DNA of 64,000 nucleotides, taken from assembly GCF_000349325.1 (NCBI RefSeq), contig NC_020504.1, positions 9,218,326 through 9,282,325 of the forward strand. The letters run 5' to 3'. Position numbers and translations under genes: made by a program. This stretch comes from Streptomyces davaonensis JCM 4913 (GTDB lineage: Bacteria; Actinomycetota; Actinomycetes; Streptomycetales; Streptomycetaceae). Below are positions 35,807-44,561 of the stretch, in pieces; the first letter of the stretch is position 1, and each line of letters opens with the position of its first letter. A model generated the notes under the pieces. That model searched no databases, was not told the DNA's origin, and saw only the letters and a program-made list of their open reading frames with translations.

Positions 35807-35932
35807 ACGTCTCCCACCCCGAGAGGTCCGTTGCTCCGGCGCGACGACGACCGCCGCCGTGCCGACAGGTGCCATCGTATGTTCGATCGTGTCACTTCGC
35901 TCAGGTATGCCCGAGGCGGTCCCGGCCGCGGC

Positions 35933-35959
35933 TGTCACAGACCCGCACACTGTCCGGTC
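35933..35959 (+). promoter_or_regulatory. Candidate ECF41 promoter of the NmrA-like gene
   Basis: TGTCACA (35933-35939), 16 nt, GGTC (35956-35959). The ECF41 consensus as I recall it is TGTCACA-N16-CGTC/A, so there is one mismatch. It lies about 50 nt upstream of the NmrA-like gene, whose convergent neighbour encodes an ECF41 sigma factor. Confidence 0.5.
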
Positions 35960-36009
35960 CTTCTGGTGTGCGCGACCGCGCACCGCGAGAACGGCTGACG
36001 GAGACATTG

Positions 36010-36747
36010 ATGAAGATCGTGGTGATCGGCGGTACGGGGCTCATCGGCTCGCAGGTGATCGCTCTGCTGCGCGAGAACGGACATGAGGCGGTGCCCGCCG
36101 CGCCCTCCACCGGCGTGGACACTCTCACCGGCGAGGGGCTCGACCAGGCGCTGAAGGGCGCGGACGTGGTGGTGGACGTGTCGAACTCGCCGTCCTTCGA
36201 GGCCGACGCGGCGCTGGACTTCTTCACCGGCTCGGCGCGGAACCTGTTCGCCGCCGAGAAGGAGGCGGGCGTGCGCCACCATGTGGGGCTCTCGATCGTC
36301 GGCGTCGACCAGGTCCCGGGCTACGGCTACTACCTGGCCAAGGTGGCCCAGGAGGATGCGGTACGCGGCAGCGGTGTGCCGTACAGCCTGGTGCGGGCCA
36401 CGCAGTTCTTCGAGTTCATCGGGCCGGTGATGGGCATGTCCACCGAGGGCACCGAGGTGCGTCTGCCGTCGCTGCGGCTGCGGCCCATCGCCTCCTCCGA
36501 CGTCGCCGCCGCCGTGGCTCGGGCGGCTGAGGGCGAGCCGACGAACGGCATCCGCAGCATTGCGGGACCCGAGATCCACGGTCTTGACCGGCTCGGTGAG
36601 CTCACCCTGGCGGCCAAGCCGGACGGCCGCACGGTCGTCACCGACGAGTCCGCGAGCCTGTTCGCCCGCATGCCCGACGTGCTGACCGGCGACGACACCG
36701 TGGACGTGGCGGCCACCCGCTACGAGGACTGGCTCAAGCAGCACTGA
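36010..36747 (+). CDS. NmrA-like NAD(P)-binding oxidoreductase/epimerase-type protein
   Basis: 245 residues. An N-terminal Rossmann motif MKIVVIGGTGLIGSQVI is followed by DVVVDVSNSPSF, SIVGVDQVPGYGYYLAKVAQ and RATQFFEF, typical of atypical SDRs that lack a strict Tyr-x3-Lys catalytic set. Such oxidoreductase/epimerase genes are common partners of ECF41 sigma factors, and a sigma gene of that group lies convergent just downstream. Start ATG follows GGAGAC. An ECF41-like promoter lies upstream. Substrate unknown. Confidence 0.88.
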   Translation: MKIVVIGGTGLIGSQVIALLRENGHEAVPAAPSTGVDTLTGEGLDQALKGADVVVDVSNSPSFEADAALDFFTGSARNLFAAEKEAGVRHHVGLSIVGVDQVPGYGYYLAKVAQEDAVRGSGVPYSLVRATQFFEFIGPVMGMSTEGTEVRLPSLRLRPIASSDVAAAVARAAEGEPTNGIRSIAGPEIHGLDRLGELTLAAKPDGRTVVTDESASLFARMPDVLTGDDTVDVAATRYEDWLKQH

Positions 36748-36757
36748 GCGACGTCGG

Positions 36758-36787
36758 GCGGGAGGGGCGGCGTGGTGCCCCTCCCGC
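36758..36787. terminator. Bidirectional terminator hairpin
   Basis: GCGGGAGGGGC, 8-nt loop, GCCCCTCCCGC: an 11-bp perfect stem between the convergent NmrA-like and sigma genes, touching the sigma stop codon. No U-tract. Confidence 0.6.
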
Positions 36788-37701
36788 TACGGCCGTGCGA
36801 CGGCCCGGTGCGCGGAGCGGTCGTAGGCCCGCAGCTTGTCGGGGGCTATGACCCAGTACAGGCCATCGATGCCGTCCGCTCCCGCCGTGACGCTGACCAG
36901 GGCGACGGTGGCCCCGTCCGCGGTGAGCCGCAGGCAGGGCCGCCCGTTGGCCTCGACCACGGAGTAGTCGGCGCCGGGGAAGAACTTGTGCGTGAAGGCG
37001 GTGACCCGGGCCGAGCGCACCGCGCCCACGATCTCCAGCCGGGCCACCCCGCGCAGGCCGTTGCCGTCCGCATAGGTGACCACATCGGCCGACAGCACGC
37101 TCTCCAGCGCCGCGATGTCCCCGTCCCGTGCGGCGGCGACGAAGGCGTCGAGGAGCCGCCGGTGCTGCGCCGCGTCGACCGCCTCCCGGCGCTCGGCCGA
37201 CAGCCGTTTGCGGGCCCGGCTGACGATCTGCCGCGTGTTGGCCTGGCTCAGCTCCAGCATGCCCGCGATCTCGTCATAGGCGTAGTCGAACGCCTCGCGC
37301 AGCACGTAGGCCGCCCGCTCCACGGGGTTGAGCTTCTCAAGGACCAGCAGCACGGCCAGTTCCAGCGCCTCGCCGCGCTCCGCGCCCACCTGCGGATCGA
37401 CGCTGGTGTCCACCGGCTCCGGCAGCCACGGCCCCACGTACGCCTCGCGGCGCACCCGTGCCGACTGGGACACGTTGATGGCCAGCCGGGTGGTGGTCTT
37501 CGCCAGGAACGCCCCGGAGTCCAGCACCGCGTCGCGGTCGGTGCCCTGCCAGCGCACCCACGCCTCCTGCACCACGTCCTCGGCCTCCACCACCGAGCCC
37601 AGGACGCGGTAGGCGATGCCGAACAGCCGTGGCCGCAGCTTTTGGAAGGCGGCCGCGGCCGCGGTCAGTGAGTCGCCGGTGGGCGCCGCTCGCTCGTCCA
37701 T
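36787..37701 (-). CDS. sigJ: ECF41-family RNA polymerase sigma factor (SigJ-like)
   Basis: 304 residues. Sigma region 2 has LFGIAYRVLGSVVEAEDVVQ, region 4 YDEIAGMLELSQANTRQIVS. Between them is the ECF41 linker motif WLPEP. The C-terminal ~110 residues are a SnoaL-like domain ending with an APDKLR variant of the ECF41 NPDKL motif. In this group the fused domain controls sigma activity without an anti-sigma protein. It follows the VOC gene by a single nucleotide, so the two are cotranscribed. The probable target is the convergent NmrA-like gene. Confidence 0.93.
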   Translation of the reverse strand: MDERAAPTGDSLTAAAAAFQKLRPRLFGIAYRVLGSVVEAEDVVQEAWVRWQGTDRDAVLDSGAFLAKTTTRLAINVSQSARVRREAYVGPWLPEPVDTSVDPQVGAERGEALELAVLLVLEKLNPVERAAYVLREAFDYAYDEIAGMLELSQANTRQIVSRARKRLSAERREAVDAAQHRRLLDAFVAAARDGDIAALESVLSADVVTYADGNGLRGVARLEIVGAVRSARVTAFTHKFFPGADYSVVEANGRPCLRLTADGATVALVSVTAGADGIDGLYWVIAPDKLRAYDRSAHRAVARP

Positions 37702-37702
37702 G

Positions 37703-38056
37703 TCAGCTGCGGCGGGAGGACAGGACGCAGAACTCGTTGCCCTCCGGGTCCATGAGCACCACCCACGACTGCTCGCCCTGGCCGATGTCCGCGTGGCGGG
37801 CGCCGAGCGCCAGCAGGCGGTCGACCTCGGCCTGCTGGTCGTCGGGGCGGAAGTCCAGGTGGAGGCGGTTCTTGACGGTCTTGCCCTCCGGGACCGGGAC
37901 GAAGAGCAGGCCCGGCAGCCGGTCGGGGGCCGGGCGGATCTCGTACTCGTCGGGCGAGTCGTTCACGACCACCCAGCCGAGGGCCTCGGCCCACCAACTG
38001 CCCAGGGCCGCCGCATCGGCCGCGTCGACGTTCACTTGCTCCCACTCCAAGGTCAT
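37703..38056 (-). CDS. VOC family protein
   Basis: 117 residues, one glyoxalase-like module: LGSWWAEALGWVVVNDS, NRLHLDFRPDDQQAEVDRLL and a terminal MDPEGNEFCVL. This is the subgroup typical of actinomycetes with unknown substrate. It is upstream of sigJ in the same transcription unit. ATG at 38056 lies 6 nt after a TACGCT -10-like element and has no ribosome site, predicting leaderless translation. Confidence 0.85.
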   Translation of the reverse strand: MTLEWEQVNVDAADAAALGSWWAEALGWVVVNDSPDEYEIRPAPDRLPGLLFVPVPEGKTVKNRLHLDFRPDDQQAEVDRLLALGARHADIGQGEQSWVVLMDPEGNEFCVLSSRRS

Positions 38057-38062
38057 GGTCGC

Positions 38063-38068
38063 AGCGTA
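38063..38068 (-). promoter_or_regulatory. Candidate -10 box (TACGCT) of the VOC-sigJ unit
   Basis: Minus-strand TACGCT, 6 nt, then ATG. Confidence 0.4.
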
Positions 38069-38117
38069 GTGAAGACTGGGGACCCGGACGTGACCACGAC
38101 CCAGGGAGGCACCCGCA

Positions 38118-38996
38118 ATGACGCGCCCGATCACGGCAGGATTCGACGGAACCGAGGAGAGCCTCGCCGCGCTGGGATGGGCGGCCCGTGAGGCGGTCCG
38201 GCGGGGACTCGCGCTGCGCGTCGTGCACGCCTGGCGGTTCCAGCCGTTGGAGGCGGTCGAGGGGGCCGACCCGGACGCGCAGGCGAAGTGGGCGGGAGAG
38301 GCGGTGGCGCAGGCCGCCCGGGAACTCGCCGAGCGGCATCCCGGGCTCGACGTGACGGCCGACGCGCCCGAGGGCGGGCCCGTCGACGCGCTGGTCGCGG
38401 CTGCCGTGGACGCCGAGATGCTGGTGCTCGGGTCGCGTGGGCACGCCGCCGTCGTCGGCTTCCTGCTCGGCTCCGTCGGACAGCAGGTGATCGTGGCGGC
38501 CGAGCGGCCCGTCGTGCTGGTGCGCGCCGGGGACCAGCCCTCCGCCGAGGTCGCCGGGCACGAGATCGTCGTCGGTCAGCAGGGCGAGCCCGAGGACAGC
38601 GCGGCCGCGCTGCGGTTCGCCTTCGAGACGGCCGCGGCGCGCGGCGCCACCGTCCGGGTGGTCCGCGCCTGGACGCTGCCGCCGCTGTTCTCCTACAGCC
38701 CGTCCTCGCTGAAGCTGCTGGACGACGCGGGCGGTCTGGAGCCGTACGAGAAGAAGGCGCTGGCCTCGGCGGTGCAGCCGTGGCGGGAGCGGTTCCCGGA
38801 CGTGCAGGTCGTGGAGCACGTGGAGATGGGCAGTGCGGGGCAGGTGCTGCTGTCGGTGGCCGCGCGGGCCCAGCTGATGGTCGTCGGGCGGCGCGCCCGC
38901 CGTACGGCCGTGGGCGCCCGGATCGGCTCGGTCGCGCACGGTGTGCTGCACCATGCCGCCTGCCCGGTGGCCGTGGTGCCGCCTGCCGCCGGCTGA
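38118..38996 (+). CDS. Universal stress protein, two USP domains
   Basis: 292 residues containing two USP repeats. Each starts with an ITAGFDGTEESLAALGWA-type strand-helix and ends with the nucleotide-binding pattern GSRGHAAVVGFLLGSVGQQV and GRRARRTAVGARIGSVAHGV. Such proteins bind ATP and are often induced in hypoxia or stationary phase. ATG follows GGGAGG. Its stop lies 1 nt from the stop of the convergent DUF4032 gene. Confidence 0.93.
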   Translation: MTRPITAGFDGTEESLAALGWAAREAVRRGLALRVVHAWRFQPLEAVEGADPDAQAKWAGEAVAQAARELAERHPGLDVTADAPEGGPVDALVAAAVDAEMLVLGSRGHAAVVGFLLGSVGQQVIVAAERPVVLVRAGDQPSAEVAGHEIVVGQQGEPEDSAAALRFAFETAAARGATVRVVRAWTLPPLFSYSPSSLKLLDDAGGLEPYEKKALASAVQPWRERFPDVQVVEHVEMGSAGQVLLSVAARAQLMVVGRRARRTAVGARIGSVAHGVLHHAACPVAVVPPAAG

Positions 38997-38997
38997 G

Positions 38998-40239
38998 TCA
39001 GTCCGTCTGCCGAGAGGTGGGCTGGAGCGTCTCGCGGGCCTTGGGGAGGATGTTCTCGATGTAGTCCTCCACGGCCGTGTCGAGACCGATGTCGTGCTGC
39101 GCCCGCTCCGACAAGTACCAGCGGTGTTCGAGGAGTTCGTGGTAGATCTCCGCCGCGTCCATCGAGCCGCGCAGGTCGAGCGGGACCGCCCGGACGGTGG
39201 GCCGGAAGACGTCCCGCACCCAGCGGTGGGCGAGGACCTCGGGGCGGGCGGCGAGGGGGTCGCCCGGGGCGTGGTCGTCCTGGGTGGCCATCCAGCTCTC
39301 CAGGTCGTTCAGCAGCCGTCGGGCCTGGTTCTCCTCGGTGTCCAGGCCCGTCAGGCGCAGCAGTTGGCGCTGGTGGTGGCCGGCGTCGACGACCTTGGGC
39401 ACGAAGGTGACGGTGTCGCCGTTGGAGGAGTGCTCGATCTGCATCTCCGCGACGTCGAAACCGAGGTCGTGCAGGCGGCGTATCCGGCGCTCTATGTAGT
39501 GGTACTTCCCGGCCGGGTAGACCGAGGTGCGGGTCAGCTCCTGCCACAGGCCCCGGTAGCGTGCGCAGATCTCGGTGCCGAACTCGATCGGATCGACGGA
39601 GGGGTGCAAGGCCCCGGAGGCCTCCAGGTCCAGCAGCTCCCCGCTGATGTTGACCCGCGCGAGGTCGAGGTCGTAGTCGCGTTGCCCGGTGCTGAGTCGG
39701 GGGTGCAGATCGCCGGTCTCGGCGTCGACCAGGTAGGCGGCGTAGGCGCCCGCGTCGCGCCGGAAGAGGGTGTTGGACAGTGAGCAGTCGCCCCAGGCGA
39801 ACCCGGCCAGGTGCAGCCGCACCAGCAGTACCGCCAGGGCGTCCATCAGCCGGTGCATGGTCGCCGGGCGCATCGTCGTCTCGAACATCGAGCGGTACGG
39901 CATGGAGCCGCCGAGGTGGCGGGTGACCAGCACCGGCTCCAGGGGTGCGCCCTCGGCGTCGAGGCGGCCGGTGACCACGGCGAGCGGGTCAACCGCCGGG
40001 ATGCCGAGCCGGTCCAGGTCGCGCAGCAGCTCGTACTCGCGCAACGCGGGCCGCTCGGCGAGCTCCTTGACGGCGATGACCTCGGTCCCGGCGCGGGCGT
40101 AGCGGACGACGTGCCGGGAGATGCCGCGCGGCAGCGGCACGAGGTATTCCTCCGGCCACTCCTCCAGCGGCAGGTGCCACGGCAGTTCCAACAGGAGCGC
40201 GGGGTGCTCCGGGTTGGTCGCGCTGATCTGAAGGGCCAT
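38998..40239 (-). CDS. DUF4032 protein with kinase-like fold
   Basis: 413 residues. The N-terminal two thirds show an atypical Lps/RIO-kinase-like pattern: VIAVKELAERPALREYELL with a VAIK-like lysine, FAWGDCSLSNTLFRR in catalytic-loop position and AYLVDAETGDLHP in the DFG position. The C-terminal DUF4032 region follows (VFRPTVRAVPLDLRGSMDAA). The fold suggests a phosphotransferase with unknown substrate. ATG at 40239 follows GAGGAT. No membrane segment. Confidence 0.88.
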   Translation of the reverse strand: MALQISATNPEHPALLLELPWHLPLEEWPEEYLVPLPRGISRHVVRYARAGTEVIAVKELAERPALREYELLRDLDRLGIPAVDPLAVVTGRLDAEGAPLEPVLVTRHLGGSMPYRSMFETTMRPATMHRLMDALAVLLVRLHLAGFAWGDCSLSNTLFRRDAGAYAAYLVDAETGDLHPRLSTGQRDYDLDLARVNISGELLDLEASGALHPSVDPIEFGTEICARYRGLWQELTRTSVYPAGKYHYIERRIRRLHDLGFDVAEMQIEHSSNGDTVTFVPKVVDAGHHQRQLLRLTGLDTEENQARRLLNDLESWMATQDDHAPGDPLAARPEVLAHRWVRDVFRPTVRAVPLDLRGSMDAAEIYHELLEHRWYLSERAQHDIGLDTAVEDYIENILPKARETLQPTSRQTD

Positions 40240-40279
40240 GGGCGGGGATCCTCGTCTCGCGGGTGATCGTCACTTCACC

Positions 40280-41026
40280 CTAAGCGGCACGCTCCCGGGC
40301 CTGAAGTGCCGCTTCACGTACTGGACCGCGGTGTACGGGGCCGTGGCCGGGCAGGAACACGTCGGCGTCGAGACCGGCGAGCACGTCCAGCGACGCGAGG
40401 GCCTGGGCGCGCTCGCGGTGGAACATGTCGAGCAGCAGATGCGGGCCCTTGACCCGGGACGTCGGATGGCCGCTCACCAGCGCGTCTCCCGAGATGAGTA
40501 CACCCTTGTCCGGGAGGTGGAAGGCGCAGTGGCCGTCGGTGTGGCCGGGGGAGTGCACGGGCACCGGCCGCCCCGGCAGGTCCAGCGGGGCATCCGGCGT
40601 GAACGCCTCCGCTGCGGTGACCGGGACATGCGTCTTGCCGCCGGAGCGCAGCGCGTGCACCGCCCACGGCAGCACACCGGGCCGCCAGCCGTTCTGGAGC
40701 ACCTGTCCGACGGTGACCTGATGGAGGAACTCCCGCCGGGCGTGCGGTACTTCGGCCTCGTGCAGCAGCACCGGCGTCCCGTACCGGGCGCGCAGGAACT
40801 CTGCTGAGCCGACATGGTCGTTGTGCGCGTGCGTGATCAGCACGGCCGCCACGGCCTCCGGTGAACTCCCCACCTGCGCAAGGGAGGCGAGCACCTGCTC
40901 CCGGTCCCCGGGATACCCGGTGTCGACCAGGGTGACGGCGTCGCCCTCGGCCAGGATCACCCAGTTGGTGTTGGAGCCGTGCACCAGATAGATGCCGTCG
41001 GCGACTTCCTGCACGTCCGCTCGCAT
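40280..41026 (-). CDS. MBL-fold metallo-hydrolase
   Basis: 248 residues. Metal ligand motifs are THAHNDH, HSPGHTDGH and SGDAL, with a terminal PGHGPVH. The beginning IYLVHGSNTNWVILAEGDAV is typical of glyoxalase II-like and related hydrolases. Substrate unknown. ATG at 41026 follows GGGAAG. It lies downstream of alkB on the same strand with 60 nt between. Confidence 0.9.
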   Translation of the reverse strand: MRADVQEVADGIYLVHGSNTNWVILAEGDAVTLVDTGYPGDREQVLASLAQVGSSPEAVAAVLITHAHNDHVGSAEFLRARYGTPVLLHEAEVPHARREFLHQVTVGQVLQNGWRPGVLPWAVHALRSGGKTHVPVTAAEAFTPDAPLDLPGRPVPVHSPGHTDGHCAFHLPDKGVLISGDALVSGHPTSRVKGPHLLLDMFHRERAQALASLDVLAGLDADVFLPGHGPVHRGPVREAALQARERAA

Positions 41027-41086
41027 GAACTTCCCACCGTCCGCTCGACTGCCCCCGTCGGGGACAGCCAACCAGATCGCGAGAAC

Positions 41087-41713
41087 TCACTGCACGCCGT
41101 GCGGGCGGAACTGGACGCTGATGCGCGGGCCCGTCGCGCGCGAGGACTTGGGGATGGCGTGTTCCCAGGTGCGCTGGCAGGAGCCGCCCATCACGATGAG
41201 GTCGCCGTGGCCCAGCGGGCGGCGCACGGTCTCGCCGCCGCCCGTCGGGCGCAGGAGGAGGTCCCGAGGTGCGCCCACCGAGACGATCGCGACCATGGTG
41301 TCCTCCCGAGCGCCCCGGCCGATCCGGTCGCCGTGCCAGGCCACGCTGTCCTGGCCGTCTCGGTAGTAGCACAGGCCCGCCGTGGTGAACGGCTCGCCCA
41401 GTTCCGACGCGTAGTGGGCGGTGAGTGCCGCTCGTGCCTCGGTCAGCACCGGATGGGGCAGCGGGTCGTCCGCGCCGTAGAAGGCGAGCAGTCGGGGTAC
41501 GTCGACCACCTGGTCGTACATCTTGCGGCGTTCGGCGCGCCAGGGGACTTCGGCGGCCAGTTGTGCGAACAGTTCGTCCGAGCCGCTGAGCCAGCCGGGC
41601 AGCACGTCGATCCAGGCACCCCGGCCGAGGGTGGTACGGCGGATCCCGTCGAGGGGGCCGAGCCGGAGCTCGTCCGCCTGGTCGAAGAGGGAGCCCTGGA
41701 GGTGCGTGGTCAT
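41087..41713 (-). CDS. alkB: AlkB-like Fe(II)/2-oxoglutarate dioxygenase
   Basis: 208 residues. Iron ligands are His and Asp in VAWHGDRIG and the distal His in TWEHAIP; the 2-oxoglutarate-binding arginines are in GPRISVQFRP. It oxidatively dealkylates damaged bases in DNA or RNA. ATG at 41713 has no ribosome site but lies 6 nt after a TACGCT element, so a leaderless transcript is likely. It is divergent from a TetR gene, with a palindrome between them. Confidence 0.9.
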   Translation of the reverse strand: MTTHLQGSLFDQADELRLGPLDGIRRTTLGRGAWIDVLPGWLSGSDELFAQLAAEVPWRAERRKMYDQVVDVPRLLAFYGADDPLPHPVLTEARAALTAHYASELGEPFTTAGLCYYRDGQDSVAWHGDRIGRGAREDTMVAIVSVGAPRDLLLRPTGGGETVRRPLGHGDLIVMGGSCQRTWEHAIPKSSRATGPRISVQFRPHGVQ

Positions 41714-41719
41714 GGATCC

Positions 41720-41725
41720 AGCGTA
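41720..41725 (-). promoter_or_regulatory. Candidate -10 box (TACGCT) of alkB
   Basis: Minus-strand TACGCT, 6 nt, then ATG of alkB. Confidence 0.4.
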
Positions 41726-41788
41726 CTCCCTATTCGAAAATGTGTTCCCATCCCGCATTTCTGGCGCTGCGAGCCTTTTGATGCATTG

Positions 41789-41803
41789 ATGTATCGGATA
41801 CAT
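41789..41803. promoter_or_regulatory. Candidate TetR operator ATGTATC-G-GATACAT
   Basis: A perfect 7-1-7 palindrome 25 nt upstream of the tetR start, followed by another GTATCG half-site at 41808-41813. AT-rich against its surroundings. Typical of a TetR operator in an autoregulated divergent promoter region. Confidence 0.6.
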
Positions 41804-41828
41804 TCCCGTATCGAACGGAGGGAGGGCC

Positions 41829-42455
41829 ATGGTGGCGGAGCAGACGACACGCCGGGTGACCAGGCGTCGCGTGCGCACGCGTGCCAATCTCCTCGACGCC
41901 GCGTTCGAGGTGTTCGCCGCCAAGGGATTCGGCCGGGTGTCGATCGAGGAGGTCTGCGAGGCCGCCGGCTACAGCCGCGGCGCCTTCTACTCCAACTTCG
42001 CCAGCCTCGACGAACTGTTCTTCGCCCTCTACCGTCAGCGCGCCGACCTGATTGCCGAGCAGGTCGCGGGCGCGCTGGCGCAGGACGGTCCCGGCTTCGA
42101 CGTACCGGCCTCCGTGGACCGGGTCACCGAGGTGCTGCTGCTCGACGTGGAGTGGCTGCTGGTGAAGACGGACTTCCTGGTGCACGCCGCCCGGGACCCG
42201 GACGTCGCGCAGAGCCTGCTGGATCACCGTGAGCGGCTGCGCTCCGCCATCGCCGACCGCCTCGCCCGGGCCACCGGGCACACCGCACTGCCCGCCGTGC
42301 TCGACGGCATCGACGGCGCCGCCCGCGCGGTCGTCGCCGCCTACGACGGGGTCACCACCCAACTGCTGCTGGACAAGGACGTCGACAGCGCCCGCGCCTG
42401 GCTCAAGCAACTGCTCACCGCCCTGCTGACCGACGGCAGCGGCACCCCCGAATGA
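41829..42455 (+). CDS. TetR/AcrR family transcriptional regulator
   Basis: 208 residues. The N-terminal HTH is LDAAFEVFAAKGFGRVSIEE followed by AAGYSRGAFYSNFASLDELF. The C-terminal ligand domain resembles that of repressors controlling lipid or steroid catabolism. It stands 16 nt before the flavin dehydrogenase gene on the same strand, so it probably represses its own operon through the palindrome at 41789-41803. Start 41829 (ATG) follows GGAGGGAGGGCC. Confidence 0.92.
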   Translation: MVAEQTTRRVTRRRVRTRANLLDAAFEVFAAKGFGRVSIEEVCEAAGYSRGAFYSNFASLDELFFALYRQRADLIAEQVAGALAQDGPGFDVPASVDRVTEVLLLDVEWLLVKTDFLVHAARDPDVAQSLLDHRERLRSAIADRLARATGHTALPAVLDGIDGAARAVVAAYDGVTTQLLLDKDVDSARAWLKQLLTALLTDGSGTPE

Positions 42456-42471
42456 GGAAGGGAACGGTCGC

Positions 42472-44145
42472 ATGGATGCCGACGTCATCGTCGTCGGCGC
42501 GGGCCTCGCGGGCCTCGTCGCCGCACATGAACTCACCAGCAAGGGCCGCCGGGTCGCCCTGGTGGACCAGGAGAACGCCCGCAACCTGGGCGGACAGGCC
42601 TTCTGGTCCTTCGGCGGGCTGTTCCTCGTCGACTCCCCCGAACAGCGGCGCCTGAAGATCAAGGACTCCTTCGAGCTGGCCTGGAGCGACTGGCAGGGCA
42701 GTGCCGGGTTCGACCGGGTGGACGACGAGGACTCCTGGGCGGTGCGCTGGGCGCGCGCCTACGTCGAGTTCGCGGCGGGGGAGAAGCGGTCCTGGCTGGA
42801 GGGGCACGGCATCAAGTTCCTGCCCACCGTCGGCTGGGCCGAGCGCGGCGACCTGAGGGCGCACGGCCACGGCAACTCCGTACCCCGCTTCCACATCGCC
42901 TGGGGCACCGGCACGGGAGTGGTGGAGCCGTTCGTCGAGTACGCCAAGCAGGCCGCGCGCGACGGGCTGCTGACCTTCCACCACCGCCACCGGGTCGACG
43001 AACTCGTCGTCGAGGACGGCCAGGCGCGCGGCGTGCGCGGCACCCTCCTCGCCGAGGACGACGCCGGCCGGGGCATGCAGTCCAACCGCGACCGCGTCGG
43101 CGACTTCGAACTCACCGCGCAGGCCGTCGTCGTCACCACCGGCGGCATCGGCGCCGACCACGACATCGTCCGCCGCTACTGGCCCGAGCGCCTCGGCACC
43201 CCGCCCACGCAGATGGTCACCGGCGTCCCCGCCTACGTCGACGGCCGCATGCTCGACATCAGCGCGGCGGCGGGCGTACGCCTGGTCAACCGCGACCGCA
43301 TGTGGCACTACACCGAGGGCATCCAGAACTGGGACCCGATCTGGCCCGGACACGGCATCCGCATCCTGCCCGGACCGTCCTCCATGTGGTTCGACGCGCT
43401 CGGCCGCCGCCTGCCCGACCCGTGCCTGCCCGGCTACGACACCCTCGGCACCCTCAAGTACCTGCGCACCACCGAGGACATCGCCGGGTACGACCACTCC
43501 TGGTTCATCCTCACCCAGAAGATCATCGAGAAGGAGTTCGCGCTCTCCGGCTCCGAGCAGAACCCCGACATCACCGCCAAGGACCGGGCGGCGTTCCTCA
43601 AGGAGCGGGTCCTGGGCAAGGGCGCGCCGGGGCCGGTGGACGCGTTCCTGCGCAAGGGGGCGGACTTCGTGACCGCCCCGAACCTGGAGCAGCTCGTCGA
43701 GAAGATGAACGGCCTGACCGACAAGCCGCTCCTGGATGCCGCCGACGTGCGCCGCCAGATCGAGGCCCGTGACCTCCAGCTCGCCAACTCCTACAGCAAG
43801 GACGCCCAGGTGCAGGGCATCCGCAACGCCCGCCGCTACATCGGCGACCGCCTCGGCCGGGTCGCCACCCCGCACCGGATCCTCGACCCCGCAGCGGGCC
43901 CGCTGATCGGCGTCAAGCTGCACGTCCTCACCCGCAAGACCCTCGGCGGCATCCAGACCGACCTCGACTCCCGCGCGCTGGGCGCCGACGGGCAGCCGAT
44001 CGGCGGCCTGTACGCGGCGGGCGAGGTGGCCGGGTTCGGCGGTGGCGGCGTGCACGGCTACAACGCCCTGGAAGGCACCTTCCTCGGCGGCTGTCTCTTC
44101 TCGGGACGGGCCGCCGGGCGGGCCGCCGCACAGCAGACCGGCTGA
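42472..44145 (+). CDS. FAD-binding dehydrogenase, 3-ketosteroid-delta-1-dehydrogenase/fumarate-reductase-like
   Basis: 557 residues. The ADP-binding motif is DVIVVGAGLAGLVAAHELTS and the C-terminal FAD contact LYAAGEVAGFGGGGVHGYNA followed by LEGTFLGGCLFSGRAAG. Segments GGQAFWSFGGLFLVDSPEQRR and AVVVTTGGIGADHDIVRRYW place it in the KsdD-like FAD-binding dehydrogenase group. It probably dehydrogenates a steroid, terpenoid or similar ring ketone. ATG follows GAGGAAGGG. It is downstream of tetR in the same operon. Confidence 0.88.
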   Translation: MDADVIVVGAGLAGLVAAHELTSKGRRVALVDQENARNLGGQAFWSFGGLFLVDSPEQRRLKIKDSFELAWSDWQGSAGFDRVDDEDSWAVRWARAYVEFAAGEKRSWLEGHGIKFLPTVGWAERGDLRAHGHGNSVPRFHIAWGTGTGVVEPFVEYAKQAARDGLLTFHHRHRVDELVVEDGQARGVRGTLLAEDDAGRGMQSNRDRVGDFELTAQAVVVTTGGIGADHDIVRRYWPERLGTPPTQMVTGVPAYVDGRMLDISAAAGVRLVNRDRMWHYTEGIQNWDPIWPGHGIRILPGPSSMWFDALGRRLPDPCLPGYDTLGTLKYLRTTEDIAGYDHSWFILTQKIIEKEFALSGSEQNPDITAKDRAAFLKERVLGKGAPGPVDAFLRKGADFVTAPNLEQLVEKMNGLTDKPLLDAADVRRQIEARDLQLANSYSKDAQVQGIRNARRYIGDRLGRVATPHRILDPAAGPLIGVKLHVLTRKTLGGIQTDLDSRALGADGQPIGGLYAAGEVAGFGGGGVHGYNALEGTFLGGCLFSGRAAGRAAAQQTG

Positions 44146-44153
44146 CCGGGGCG

Positions 44154-44501
44154 TCAGCCCAGCAGACGCTTCAGGACGGCCGCGTGACTCTCCTCGGGAG
44201 TCTTCGCGGCCGTCAGCAGTGTCACCGGCCCCTTCCGCGTCAACTCCCGCACATGGTCGAGGAGTTCCGCCGCCTCCGGTGCGGCCAGTTCCGCCTCGTA
44301 CCGGCCCGCGAACTCCTCGTACGACCCCTCGCCCGCGTGGTACCAGCGGCGCAGCTCGGTCGACGGGGTGAGGGCCTTGGGCCACTCGTCCACGCGGGCC
44401 GCGTCCTTGGACACCCCGCGCGGCCACAGCCGGTCGACGAGGACGCGGACGCCGTCCTCCGGCTCGGGCGGTTCGTAGACGCGGCGGATGCGGATGCTCA
44501 C
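44154..44501 (-). CDS. DUF488 family protein
   Basis: 115 residues. The family signature RVLVDRLWPRGVSKDAARVD lies near residue 19, then YHAGEGSYEEFAGRYEAEL and GPVTLLTAAKTPEESHAAVL. DUF488 proteins are small cytoplasmic proteins of unknown function, sometimes linked to heme or stress. GTG at 44501 has GGAAGG 7 nt upstream. Convergent with the flavin dehydrogenase gene, 8 nt apart. Confidence 0.9.
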   Translation of the reverse strand: MSIRIRRVYEPPEPEDGVRVLVDRLWPRGVSKDAARVDEWPKALTPSTELRRWYHAGEGSYEEFAGRYEAELAAPEAAELLDHVRELTRKGPVTLLTAAKTPEESHAAVLKRLLG

Positions 44502-44561
44502 GGTCGGTCCTTCCCACGCGACGCTGACGGGTTCCTCACAAGTGTCCGTCAAGGTCGACGC

